Of a stretch of DNA of 64,000 nucleotides, positions 1 to 15,760 are shown piece by piece. The notes under the pieces were generated by a model. That model saw only the letters and a program-made list of their open reading frames with translations, was not told where the DNA came from and searched no databases. Numbering within the stretch: the stretch's first letter is position 1; each line of letters begins with the position of its first letter. The stretch lies in assembly GCA_029945375.1 (NCBI GenBank), contig CM057061.1:620001-684000 (forward strand), read 5' to 3'. Made by a program: the position numbers and the translations under genes. The stretch comes from Agaricus subrufescens. Its lineage: Eukaryota; Basidiomycota; Agaricomycetes; Agaricales; Agaricaceae.

Positions 1-1231
1 GGCCCCCTTCAATACTCGAGTGATCCAAACTGGTTCAAGATGTAAAATTGACGATCGGCTGAAACCGAGAGTCAGGGGAAGATTGGCAACCGCGCCGCCC
101 ACCACCTGTTAACTCTTGGTGTGTGCTTGGTAATCAAGGGTGGTGGGGCAAACGCAATGTGTAAGACGTAATTATCGGAGTGGCTTACCGTCGAGACCCC
201 TTGGAGGAGTTTATAGAAAGGTATGCACATGCTACAGATTGTTTCAGTGTGTAGTATATACCTGATGGATGAAATCAGTGTGATGATAAGAATCTACTAG
301 AACCTGCGGGATACTCGTGGGAATCTTTTTTTTAGGTTGAAACTCGCTGGTTGCGCCACACCACCAATACAGAGAGCTAGATATCAAACTTTTCACGGCT
401 TGCTCGGTTCTAGCTCGAGTTTTGTATTACAGCCTATGTTATCAATGAGTGTACGTCTCATGTCAGAACCATGTCAAAAACTCAAAGCGGCCGAGAGATT
501 TGAATACAATCTGCACAAATCACTCTCACACCCGGCCTTGGAGAGTAATGGTCATCCTCTCCAGAAAAACTCAAATCTTTTTTTAACCATATATCTCCAC
601 ACATGCCACTTGCATGCCACATTACTTGTCCGTATATACAAATGAATGACTGTACAATGAGGAGCCGTCAGAAGTGTATCCACATATCTGAACAGATCAA
701 TTTGATATCTCCCACCGGTAACCAAGCGGTCAACATGTCACCCTCCGTAGTCCACACTTACCGTCCCTGCGCTTAAACATTAAGTGTGCCTAGCCATGCT
801 ACACCCGGACCAAGACATATGGTTTGTATCCCGCTGTCAGCGACAAATCAAGTTGTTAAGGGTATGATGACCGTGGCTATCGCCGCTCACGGGTGTCCAT
901 CGACGCCGAGCAAAATTGACATATTTCAAATGGACACCGCCAAAAAAATGAAACTATTTTTGTGATTTTAACATCCGCAAAAGCCGTGAATAGGATGTAT
1001 GTATGGTCAGGTACGCTCTCCGGAGCATGCAATGTATTCCCGAGTTCCGAAAGATTTCATCCAGAATCTGTCTAGAACGCATGCCTAATAGTAAGGGTTG
1101 CACCTTGACATGTGTTTTCGAAACTTTGACTGTCGGGGTAGCGCACAACTTGCCATGTCGAAAGTACAAGTTAACTTTCGAGATTTGAAGTACATAATAC
1201 ATTATCCTCATAAAAATACCAATTCTCGTTT
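1..1231. other. gene-free left edge
   Basis: No coding region could be supported here. The open frames present are short, lack recognisable motifs and overlap on both strands. The right part would hold the 3' UTR of the dihydroxyacetone kinase gene, and the rest is presumably intergenic. Confidence 0.5.
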
Positions 1232-3636
1232 TCACGCAGAAATATTCTCCAAAATGACTTTGACGCCCCAAGCGCCAGGATCTGGAACTTGTTCTTGTTT
1301 GAGTTTATCCCCCTCAACATATGCGCTCCGCCCCGCTTTGGCTTCCAGGTTCCTTGTCGCTTCCGCCGCATTGGTCGCTGCACGAACAGCATCTGCAAGA
1401 CGTTCACCACCGCTGGCAGATATAGCAGTGATAAAAGCGTCCAAGGGGTCAACGAGGGTACGAGAAGGTGGGCGAGCTCGAGTGTAGGTGTAAAGATTAT
1501 CCAGAGCTGTCTTCAAAGCTAGAGCCCAAACGCGCCCGTCCACAGTGTCACTTTGTGAGGTTTGCAAACCTTGAGAAAGTCCGGAGAAGAATATACTGTT
1601 TGAAAGTCAGATGGATTGTAGAAAGAACAAATCATGGAACATACGAGTATAGGGCACCGCTGGTACCACCCATGATTTCTTCTGACACCTGAGATATTGC
1701 CATGACGGATCCCGCTACGTCATTGCCGTTGATAGCGTTTTGATCAATTTTCTTGAGTACAGCTACATAAGCATCAATGCAACTGGGAGACGATAAAGTT
1801 AGTAACAAGAGGTACCTTCGGCACCCGCCTAGGCGTCTAGGTTAGATGATAAAAAGTACTAATTAGTTATTTGCTTTCACACCTTGAGTGTAAGCCCACA
1901 GTCACCGTCCCCGGCAATCAAATCCATTCGAGTGATCTCAGATTCGGCCTGAATCAAGGCTTTCGCTGCTTGTTGAATGTTTTTGACGAATGCTTGAGGA
2001 TCAACGGCCTTCAGAACTCTTGGTTTGGTGTGCTGAGCTTTCGCTGTGCTCTGAACGATTTGGGAAGCCTTGGCAGCAGGAGGTTGTGCAGAGGACCATT
2101 TCCACCCAGGAACGTTCGGCGTATCGTCTAGAAGGGACAAGATTTGCTGAGAAGAAGGAGCTGAAGCATCGCCTTCGCGCGGCAACAAGAGAAGCGTAAT
2201 GGAGAATCCAGGCATGTTGAGGCTGCTCTATAAGTTTGTCAGCATACATACAATGTGGTATTATTGATGAATAGAATGCTTACCATGAAGCTTCCGGACA
2301 ACACGCGCAATGTCTTAATGCCACGAGCATCGAGGGCATTCCGAGCTTCTCCTACGATGCCTCCGAGTTCGAGCTCACTTAATCCACCTAGGTTATTGAC
2401 GAGTAAGACAACGTTGTCCTGACCTTTGAACGGCACGAAGGAACGTTCCGGGTCTGAAGTTGATGTTATCATGTCAATCAACTTCGGAATAAGTTCTGAC
2501 AAAGGCGGGGTGGGTGAGATAGTCTGATGACCGCTTTCATTGTGTATGCCCATGCCAATCTCAATTTCAGACTGCCCGAGATTTGTCTCGAGGGGAGCAG
2601 TTCCCGGAACCTGACATGAGCCAACACGTAAGGTGGAAGATCGGGCAAAAAAGCAACGAAAGAGCCTTACATGAACGTGACCAAGACTGGCACCAACGGT
2701 AGCGACGTTCTGAGAAGTCCATTCAGCGACCTTGTACACTTCGTCAAGCGATCCGCCTCGCTGAGCCAAGGCTCCGGCAATCTTATACACCAAGACGGTT
2801 CCAGCAAGTCCTCTGTGGATGACTATCGGCTGAGCATACAATATGGAAGATGAACAATATGTACCTGCGGCCTACGATCTTCCCCTGAGTTCTACCAACG
2901 GCTACATCGTCGCCAACAATGACGAACTTGACGCGATTTGCCTTCTCTGAGTGTGTAGCAGCATATTGCTCCTTAGCCAAGCCGAAATTGAGGACATCGC
3001 CAGTATAGTTCCTATAAATCTCAGGCAAGAGCATTCAAACAGATGACAGGACAACTCACTTGACGATAATCACTGTTCTATCGCCAAGTCAGCTTTGAAT
3101 ACCAGTCAAAGGACCACACGTACCCCTTTACGTTGTCAATCAAGTCTATGCCACGACGGACTTGGCCAGCACTAGGAGAGGCGAAAATGTTACCACACAC
3201 GGCGCCTTGATGTAATATGTATGTCTCAGGAACAGGTTACTATATGGCACAAGCATAACGCACTTGTTAGCATGCCTTCACCTAGATAAAACGAATTACG
3301 ATCGTCGACGGCGCGTGGGTAATATACGCACCTACGAAGCCGGCATGAGCAGGTTCGTGGCCGGAGCCTCCGCCGCACATGAGGGCGACCTTTGAGCGAT
3401 CCTGTTTGGCAATGAAGACAGCTAAAATAGATGTTGACAATGATAGCCGCCGTGAAGAATGACATCACGCACTCTTGTTCTCAACATCGAGGGCAAGCTG
3501 CGGATTGATAGCACAAAGGCCTTTGAGGGAATCGACAACCAGTGATTCCGAGGTGTTTAGAAAATGCTTGCCTGGAATGCCGGTCAGTGGCAAGAGGCGG
3601 GGGGATAGGAAGTAAATGCGAACTTTGGATGGACAT
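1232..3636 (-). CDS. DAK1: dihydroxyacetone kinase (glycerone kinase), Dak type
   Basis: ATP-dependent kinase that phosphorylates dihydroxyacetone (and glyceraldehyde) in the cytosol, feeding glycerol and methanol carbon into glycolysis and detoxifying dihydroxyacetone. The spliced protein is close to the usual length of about 590 residues. The N-terminal DhaK domain shows KHFLNTSESLVVDSLKG, then CGGGSGHEPAHAGFV, GAGMLTSAVCGN and NYTGDVLNFGLA. ASLGHVHVPG carries the His region that binds substrate covalently in this family. The C-terminal DhaL domain has AGDGDCG (metal/nucleotide loop), MGGTSGALY, and the closing YTRARPPSRTLVDPL and VPDPGAWG blocks. I chose the ATG at 3636 because a short first exon (MSIQ) splices in phase onto SKHFLNTSE. 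Many introns of about 50-60 nt. Its start faces that of the ubiquitin hydrolase gene about 150 bp away. Confidence 0.92.
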
Positions 3637-3789
3637 AGTTACCACTCTTCCTGCTCGCAGACTGAGAGAGACGGCCCGAGCCCAGAGGTCATGTGTGGCT
3701 CCGAGATCGTGTCCAGAGGAAGATGTGACGTGTGACGGTGACACAAAAGTAGGACGCGTTTGATTGTTTGGCGCCACACTCTATCTGCC

Positions 3790-8091
<4,302 letters not shown>

Positions 8092-8464
8092 GCTTGTTTT
8101 GAGGAGTTGCATGCGTGTGTGTTTTTTTCGTAGTTTAAATGCTTTGATATTGATATCTTGCTATATTAGTGTAGTAGCATAGGGTTCCGACGTTAATTTC
8201 ATTCCCTGTGTGGAAATGAGGTTGAAGAGGAGAGTAGGTGGATAGCTGAGCATTGATAGAGGCCGATCTGGCTTGAGACATGGTTGTTGAAAGTCAATTG
8301 GGTTTGGCTGTCCAGTCGGGTAGTGTACTGTATGTCAGGGAGCGACGGGCGTGTCAAATTCTTGTGGTGGCTGGATGCAGAAAGTGTACCGCTTACACGA
8401 GTCTTCCCAGACATTTGTGTGTGGCTCGGCACGGTGAACAAAGAATATGAAAGATCAATGGCCA
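8092..8464. other. convergent 3' flanks
   Basis: Space between the convergent ubiquitin hydrolase and PGA1-like genes. AT-rich runs fit the two 3' UTRs; no further gene seen. Confidence 0.5.
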
Positions 8465-9235
8465 TTATTCTTCTTTAATTCGGTCGAATTCTTGTCTGAA
8501 AGGGGCGGTTATCTCGTCAAAATAGCGGACTATCGATGGTAGTAGCGCAAGTCCAAGAGCGACCACCAGTATTAGGGTAATGATGACTGGGACCAAAGAT
8601 TGAGGCAACACTCCAAAGAGCAGTGGTTCCAATACTAAGGTTATTGGCACTGGTTCTCGACGTAGCCAAGTCATATCTTCGCCGGTAGGAGATGGTGTTG
8701 GTACGCCATTATTAATTGCGTATATGTGCACGTATTTCCGGTATGTTGGATTTAGAGGTCGGTTCCGGAGAAGTTGAGGTGCTACGTGTAGAGGATCTGT
8801 AATTTTGAGGTAAAAATCACAAGGGTGCTAGAAGACATCCCAGAATTAATATCAAATATGTATATAAACAAAAGAAGCAATTCACTTACGGAGGCTGGCC
8901 AAGATAGCCGTAGGGTGAATTTCTTGTATGATGACCAGTTGGGATCATCTAGTGCTAGCGTGAGCCATAGACCGGATTCTGGAGAGACTTCTGCTGGATC
9001 AATGACAGGTGTGATGTTGAGTGGGATTTGATTATGGGAGGAGTCTATGTGGATCCTTATGAGTACGTCAACTTTTCAAAACCATTGAGTAGATATAAAT
9101 AAGAGTTCACCAGTCAAAGTCTATGTCAGGAGATTCGGCGAGGGACTTGTCGAAATTGACTATTTCTGTGTTTCCTAGGGCGTATGGAATCCATTGAAAA
9201 AGGAAGAGGGCAGGGATAAACGTAAGGGAGAGCAT
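8465..9235 (-). CDS. ER membrane protein, possibly PGA1-like GPI mannosyltransferase II subunit
   Basis: Spliced from about four exons, roughly 210-220 residues. Residues 1-20 (MLSLTFIPALFLFQWIPYAL) are a signal peptide followed by GNTEIVNF. A luminal region comes next (GLWLTLALDDPNWSS, FTLRLSWPAS, HPCDFYLKI). One transmembrane helix near the C-terminus (LVPVIITLILVVALGLALL) precedes a short charged tail. Signal peptide, N-terminal NTE-F motif, central SWPAS-x-x-DF block and single C-terminal helix resemble fungal Pga1, the partner of Gpi18 that adds the second mannose to GPI precursors in the ER. That assignment rests on layout and remembered motifs, not on an alignment. The acceptor near 8820 was chosen because it alone keeps the frame open into the last exon. 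It starts 82 bp from the divergent RED gene. Confidence 0.5.
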
Positions 9236-9316
9236 TAGTTCCAGCGGCGTGTGGGGGGAAAAGAGCACAGAGCGTCACGGATGTGATCACAAGTCCATTG
9301 TAAACCACCAGCATCA
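9236..9316. promoter_or_regulatory. short divergent promoter, PGA1-like / RED
   Basis: Only 81 bp separate the two predicted start codons, so promoter elements and 5' UTRs must be shared or overlap the neighbour's coding region. No TATA box is visible. Confidence 0.45.
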
Positions 9317-10973
9317 ATGGACCAGGTATCTATTTCTCCGAGTCTCACCCTTGCTACAGACACCTAATACCTTTCACAGGAATCGTTCCGACTTTTGCTT
9401 AAATCAGGATCATCCTCGAACACCCCGGCAGCGTCCCGAGGAAAGCTCCCTCCAACTTCGGCCAAACCGTGAGCACCGTGTTCATTTATCTTATGCGACA
9501 CACCGAGCTCAACTGACACGTAAAGGAAGAAAGTAGATAGTTCTCAACCTGCTTTTAAACCACGTAAAGTCAAAAAAGCGACTGCGGAGAGCAAGTATCG
9601 TGATCGGGCTGCTGAACGACGCGAAGGTGAAGGGAATGACTATGCTCACGTATGTACTATCCCTAAAGAAAAGTCATATATCAAGCTGAAATTCTATGTA
9701 GGTGGAAGCTATCCGTGATGACTTTGAACGCCGGAATGCCAATAACGAGGACCAAACAGACGTGAGTTTTGAATTTTGAGTTGTCGAGGCAAATGATCAC
9801 TTAGTACGTGGCTACTCTGCTTAGGTTGAAGAGAAGCGTAAATATTTAGGTGGAGATGGTGAACACTCCATTCTTGTCAAGGGTCTCGACATGGCACTTT
9901 TGGAACAGAACAAAGCTCGGGTCGCTCAAGAGCAAATGGTGGATGATGACGTTCTCGAACAAGCTTACCTCGAGGCTTCTTCATCTATAGTCGTTCCACA
10001 AAAGCGTACGCGGCAGGATATTATCAAAGAACTCAAGCAAAAGCGATCTCGACAAGACGAACCCGATTCCGGCGCTGCACCAAAGTCACAAACGCAGGCA
10101 TCGGTAACTGAGAAAGAGAAATCGTTAGAAGATGTAAAGAGACAAGGGAAATTTAAACCCATCGGGTTCAAGCCGATAGGTGCTCCAGAAGAAGGGAAGA
10201 AGAAAAAGAAGGCTAAAAATGGTGAAGGAGGTAAAGAGGGTGGAGAGAGGAAAAAGAAAAAGCGTAAGGTTGAAAACGCTGAGGCAGAAGCACCAAATGC
10301 ACAAGTTCCGACACCAGCCCCCATCACTAAAGAACCTTCATCTATCCCCCCGAGCCAATCGACTATAAAAGCTGTTGAACCGGAACCAGAACCTTTGGGA
10401 GAAGATTTCGACATTTTTGCTGGCGCCGGAGACTACGAGGGTCTGGAAATTGACGAAGAAGAGGGTGAGGGTGAATCAGAGCCTCCTGCCAGGTCAACAT
10501 CTCAAGAGCCTATACCGGCTGGTTCACCAAGAAAATGGATAGAAACGGAGGATGATGTGCCTCCTAAACCAACTTCTCCGCAGGAAGCGAATGACTCAAA
10601 TCGCATACCTCTACCAAGTGAAACTCGTAGTCAGGATGCAGGTAGCCACGATGTTCAGACTGAAGGTGGGGAAGTTCAAGAAAACGAAGATGAAGAAGAG
10701 CGGCCGATACGGTTAGAAGCTCTAGAAAGCTCTAATTTACCCTCGATACGAGACTTTTTGGCGATGGACGACGCTGCGGTGGCTGCGGAGAAGCGGAAAA
10801 AGCGGAAGGAAAAGAAGAAATCGGGCGGTGGCCCTAAAAATATGGAGGCGAAAGTTAATCGCGATTTCCAGCGGTAAGTACAGATCATCTGTCGTTCATT
10901 ATGGTTGTTTGACACGACTGCTTCTTATAGCTTGCAATCGTATACCAGCAAAAAAGAAGGTTCAGGATCGTGA
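9317..10973 (+). CDS. RED-like spliceosomal protein (IK / SMU2 homologue)
   Basis: RED/IK joins the spliceosome with SMU1 before activation. The N-terminal RED domain is clear after splicing: MDQESFRLLL, then SKYRDRAAERREGEGNDY, and YLGGDGEHSILVKGLDMALL, which match the family's YRDRAxERR and FLGGDxEHTHLVKGLDFALL blocks. The first coding exon is only nine bases (Met-Asp-Gln). Downstream are GKFKPIGFKPIG, a Lys-rich nuclear stretch (about 10195-10270), an acidic middle (EIDEEEGEGE), and a final Lys/Arg-rich segment. The last intron (gtaagt at about 10874 to the acceptor at 10930) joins DFQR to a short tail ending QSYTSKKEGSGS. The Smu1-facing N-terminus is well conserved; the C-terminal half is low complexity, as is common in fungal orthologues. 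Confidence 0.9.
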
Positions 10974-11136
10974 TAACCTGTGTTCTGTGCATTGTTCTGT
11001 GTACTTTCTTATTATTCAGCCGTCTTGCATATAGTTAATTTAACGACCTGCCGAGGTTTCTGCTTCACGTGTCCTCAGTGGTTAAATGAACCGACATAAT
11101 CGTTAAAGATATTATGAGGAGATTACGGAGACAGTG

Positions 11137-14100
11137 CTATGTAGAAGGAGCTGCAGGATGACCACTCATCAACTTGTTAATCATATTCGTCCGTAGAGCC
11201 GAATCAGCGAATAAGGCCTTGATAAGCCGAGCTAGCTCATCAATCTCAAAGTCCACCAGTGCACCCTCATCGAATAAGTACGAAATATCAGCCATAGTAG
11301 CTTCCTGCAATAAGATGTGTATCAGGTCTCTTGTGTTAGCAAGAAGTTAAGAAGAAATTACGTACCAATAACTCTGAGAGGTATTTGAACTTGAGCCATG
11401 AAGGTACATATGCCACAACGAATGAAGGTTGTGTTGGGTCCTCGCTGAAAAGACCCTCGAGGGAGCCAAAGATTCGACAGAGTTCACCAAGTTGTTGAGA
11501 GTCAACTTCAGGTATATCCGGAAGTTCGAGTATGTCTTGAAGGACTCGCGAAAACGCGGCTTCGGTGACAAGTCCAATAGCAGTGTAATATTTGCCTTTG
11601 GTAAGTATACTCTGTGTGGACAATACCATTAACCTTTGAAAAGCTTGTTTATGGTTACTGCGTACCTTCAGTTGTTGTGCAAATCGTTTAATTTCTTGCA
11701 AAACGTTATTTATTGCGGTTTCACATTCATCATAACGGTCTTGGTCTCCTGTGAATCTGAACCCTTTAGCACCGTCCACAAGAATGTTATCAACCTTTTC
11801 GCAGCGAGTTTGCTACATCACTATTGCGTTAGCCAATTCGCGACAACGAAGAGATGGGAGCACTTACTATAACTTGTTCATACCAGCTTTGACCCAGTAT
11901 ACTTAAATTCTTTGAACACTCTTCCAGCTTATCCTTCAACACTTCAAAACTCCCACTTCCCGCCAGGGATTTCCTAGTCTCCTCAATCTCATGCGCCATA
12001 TACAAGCAACTGTTAGAGAAGAGCATTCCCTTCTGCACAGATTGTATCAACTCCTCATTAAACTTAACGGGGTATATCGAGATGTATAAATCAATAAGTG
12101 AGGCAGGAGTTTGCGCCAGTATACTACCAGCTTGACTCGATGAGGCAGATTGTGAGGTCGGATAGACAGGAAATAGACTAGATGCCTGGAATTGTTTACA
12201 TTCATCTATAATGTTTTCGACCGTTCGGATGAGGTGCCTAGCTTTCTCTGGGACGGCAAAATTTTCTCTCGAGACCGGATTGGTTTTGAGGTCTGGTGGG
12301 CGTCTTAGGGGAACTGTGGTACGCGTATCGTTTCGGACTTTTCCTTGTGTCTTAGAATTCGGGTGGGAAGGCGACGATATTGGACGAGTAGACACAGGGG
12401 CAGCGTCGGCTTCGGCACGCTCGTTTACCGGCTTCTTCCCCTTGTTCGCTACTTTTTCCAGCCTCGTTGCTGCTTTTGGTGTCGGTACAGTAGAAGACAC
12501 GACGGGATTTCCGGCATTAGCCGCAGGAGAATCGCCCCAGGGGTCGTCATCCCATGTCTCATCTTCAATTTTTTCTATCGCCCCCGCGTTTGTACCGTCA
12601 TTCCAGCTCCATGCATCCCCTGGGTCGGTCTCCGGCTCTCTTTTTGATTCGGTTCCGCTCGGTTCGGTAACAGATGCTGGTTCGTCGACTGGTATGTCAT
12701 CGTCAAACCCCCAACCATTGTCAACGTCCTCTTGCGGAGTTGAAGATTCGACCACGGAAACCTTCTTCTCTCCCACTGCTTCCTCCTCGTCATCATCAAA
12801 GCCCCATGCGTCATCGTCCTGAACGTCCTTATCTTTTCCTTTCTCAGATGTCTGAGCGGCGTTGCTCTCCATTTCGTCCTCAAAACCCCAGGCATCATCT
12901 TTGAAATCATTGTCAACGCCACCGTCTACCCCTACATCCGACTGTATAGGAACGATCGTAGCCTGAGCAGATTCTGACGGAATGTCAATCTCAAATTGAA
13001 ACCGGTCTTTGGAATCTTCCGGGCTCAAAACGAGAATACGACAGTTGCCTAATAGTTCCAGTCGGCGCTGCTTCTCATAATGAGTGGATAGTCCACCAAC
13101 CCATGCCCGGATGGGAAGATCTTGGGTAGAGTTTCCAGTAAGAACTGTTGCGGCGTTAGATTCAAATGTCACGGCGTGCTTGGCCAGATCTAAGAATGGT
13201 GCGAGAAGGCCAAAGGAAGAAGGAAGAGAATGGATAAGGAGTATATTGAGCAGGGACGACACCATGGGTTTGAGCAATGATTGGCGAAACATTGAAGCTG
13301 TCGCCGTGGGTCTGAATGATGACTGGCGAACAGTTGAGGAAACGGTCGAGGGAATGATAGGGAATAAGTGGGTCGACAGGAAGCCCAGAATTTTCGAAAG
13401 ATTGTCAATTCGGACACTTTTAGGGTCGTTGATGGTTGACGAGGGTGATAGAGTAATTGAATGCTCGGCCTCGTCGGTAGAGTCTATGGAAATGGAAGAT
13501 GGTTCTTTGAGGACATACTCAATAAAATGTGTTAGTAGATCACGCCGCAACGTTGTCAAGTGCTGGTCCAAGGAATCGGGTGTGAGAGATGATAGGATAG
13601 AAGACAACGAAATGAAAGCATCTGACCCCCGGACTGAAGAAAGTTCAGAGAACAGATAGAAAGAAAGAAGTGATATCATACCCTGAACAGAAGAGCGGAG
13701 TGCTAACCGCGAGAAGGAAACGACGATGCTGCGAGTGTAGGCTTCACTCAGCTGCTCTTGAACCAATGCCTGAATACTCTGATGTTTACGCTACCCGTGC
13801 AAATGTTAGTGACTGAAGAAACCGGGGAAATGTGGGAAGCCTACTGTGAAGGACAGGAAGATGTCCGAGTCGGCCAGAGCCTTTGGAGCAGTTGCCAGAA
13901 GGGTATCAAGTGAACCTATCGCAGCTACAGCCTCCGGGAGTTGTCCAGATGCTACCAATGCATCTACACTCGCGAGTTCTGCTTTACAGCTGGAAATGTG
14001 GGATAGTACTTTATGCCGAATTTCAATATCAGCAGTCTCTTGCAAAAGCTTGGAATGCTTGGTCAATCCACTGAGTAGGACAGGAACAAGTCCAGACTAC

Positions 14101-14515
14101 AGAGCATGTTGAGTACCAGACCATATGACACGGATACAATAAGCATACTTGTGGGTCTGTGACGGCGTTTATCAAGTTGTCAACATTGTTCGTTAAAGTT
14201 TGGAACCTGGTTTGGATAGAGTTGGCAGATTCGAGCTGGCGCTGGAATAATGGAAGGTCTGAGTGAATGCGTTCGTGAAGACGTGTCTGTACGGGGTAAG
14301 AGCATGCATAGAATCAGAATTTCGAGAGAATACGCCCGAGATACCGTCCGCACCTTCGTAGTACGTATGGTGTCGTCGAGTTCGGTAAGCCACGTCGCAG
14401 TCAAAGAAGAATCCAAGGTCCGGTATGTGGCTGAATCTATCTTGTTCAGGATCTTGGACGAGACATCCTGTTTCCGGGGCAGATGGGAGGGAATGGGAAA
14501 GGCCAATCCAGCCAT
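11137..14515 (-). CDS. ZW10: ZW10/Dsl1-family ER tether subunit
   Basis: ZW10 belongs to the NRZ/Dsl1 complex that tethers COPI vesicles at the ER. In animals it also works at kinetochores with ROD and Zwilch. The N-terminal exon (MAGLAFPIPSHLPRK) leads to helical segments including KLLQETADIEIRHKVLSHI. The C-terminal part has GAKGFRFTGDQDRYDECE, EIKRFAQQLK and YVPSWLKFKYLSELL, followed after an intron by LARLIKALFADSALRTNMI and a stop at 11137. These match the ZW10 C-terminal domain. Length is about 850-900 residues, longer than animal ZW10. The extra length is a central acidic, Ser/Pro-rich insert with five Trp-containing motifs, covered separately. The gene is divergent from EMC5, with 91 bp between starts. 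Confidence 0.85.
12530..12905 (-). other. acidic tryptophan-motif region inside ZW10
   Basis: This part of the ZW10 coding sequence encodes, in order, DDAWGFEDE, DDAWGFDDDEEE, DNGWGFDDD, GDAWSWND and DDPWGD, separated by Ser/Thr/Glu-rich linkers. The repeated acidic-Trp-x-aromatic-acidic pattern resembles the COPI-binding motifs in the flexible lasso of yeast Dsl1. It is predicted to be disordered. Confidence 0.7.
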
Positions 14516-14606
14516 GTCCGGCCGTGGCCAAGGGAGAAGTGAGGGAGGCGTGTCACGTGGCGCTGCGTCACTCGCCTTGTTCTGCTGCCAGGATCATCTG
14601 TGCAGA
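14516..14606. promoter_or_regulatory. divergent promoter, ZW10 / EMC5
   Basis: 91 bp between the two start codons, GC-rich, including a CACGTG E-box-like palindrome at about 14553-14558. Both genes act at the ER, so shared regulation is plausible but not shown. Confidence 0.45.
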
Positions 14607-15146
14607 ATGTCGGCCCGCGTTCTAATGTTCCTCTGCGTCCTCGCTCTCCTACACGGTGAGCACCATCCTCATCTCCGAGCCCGGTCCCCTCTAACTTCGA
14701 CTTGTTCCCAGCCGGCTACTCTGCGTACGAATGCAAGTTTTTTGCTCGGCCTGAAGTATTCCGACCCTCATTTTCACCCTTGCACAGATCTATCGCGTCT
14801 GAAAGCCTTGGGACTACCCCAAGAGGCTCTTCCCAGAGATGTGGGTCTCTTACTCCACCTTCTCTCCCCCAACCCCACTCATCCCGCGGAATGTTCTCCA
14901 GATTGCAATAGAAGTACTCATCGGTGCTGTTCTGGGTATTATTGGAGCCGCTCTCTACGGTCAACCCCTCAAGCAAATCCCGTGGGCAAGTGAGATGCGG
15001 CAACAGTATGGCTTTTCTTGTTTGCACCCTCTGACCCCACACCTGACAATTATCGCAGTAAAATTGACGAAATGGATGCTCGGATCAGCTTCGCCAGCTA
15101 TACGCACCGCGGAAGAAACCTGTTCTCGAAAGTCCAAAAAGAATGA
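14607..15146 (+). CDS. EMC5: ER membrane protein complex subunit 5 (EMC5/MMGT)
   Basis: EMC5 is a small two-helix subunit of the ER membrane insertase complex. Spliced protein about 115 residues. The first helix is SARVLMFLCVLALLHAGYSAYE. It is followed by LSRLKALGLPQEALPRDI, a second helix (IAIEVLIGAVLGIIGAALYG), and the tail KIDEMDARISFASYTHRGRN. These match the family blocks YSTYEHLSxLKALGRPEGxLPxDI and FxSFxxRGR. There are four introns. The second must begin with GC (AAT then GCAAGT at about 14731), because only that junction joins SAYE to LSRLKALG in frame. The third starts at GTGGGT after PRD. The ORF seen across the third intron is a shadow. Confidence 0.85.
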
Positions 15147-15760
15147 GAACTTCTGCCTAAGCCCGTTCAGGCGACGGTTATACCTATTAACCTAATGACC
15201 TGTCCTACAGAATTGCCCAAGCAAACCATCTCACATTCAATCATGTTGAATGGGTGCCCTTGGCTCGGGATAGTTTACTTATGAAGTCGACATTCCGCTG
15301 GAGTGTTCTGGTGTTCAATGGAACGAAATCAATGGAATTCAGAACCAATTCCGTGTCACAGTACGAAATCTGTTGACTCTATGCGAGTCAGTTTGCTTGC
15401 AAATGTCGGATCTGAAGACTGTATCAGCCTCCAATACCGCCACAATGTTAGGGTACAGCAATTCTATGAACAGGCCGCGGGGTACGTGTAAATGAATGGT
15501 CCGCTGCATGCGCGGCTATGCATCGAAAGTTTGAGTGTCGGGTCATAGCAATGAATGACGGGGTACAGTCAGCCACACGGATGGCAGCGTCTTGCGCGGA
15601 ATGAAAATTTGCAGCAGGTTCTATGACGTATATTCCAAGGTCATAGCACCACCCGCGTGCATTTGGCATTGTCGGGTTTTGCCAGGAAAATTTCTACCTC
15701 CCGCTCCTTGACCTCCTCCGATCCCGACTCCAACAGACGTCTTTTCTCAACCCTCAATCC
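15147..15760. other. gap between EMC5 and the zinc transporter
   Basis: A 55-codon frame ending near 15372 on + and a 73-codon frame on - (15448-15669) have no recognisable motif or clear gene context. I see no supported gene. Confidence 0.45.

Noticed and set aside
337..645. 102-codon open frame near the left edge
   Set aside because: No domain, no convincing start context, biased toward Ser/Leu without structure; not enough for a gene call.
3754..3759. ACGCGT between the DAK and ubiquitin hydrolase genes as a cell-cycle site
   Set aside because: Single copy next to genes with no S-phase role; treated as background.
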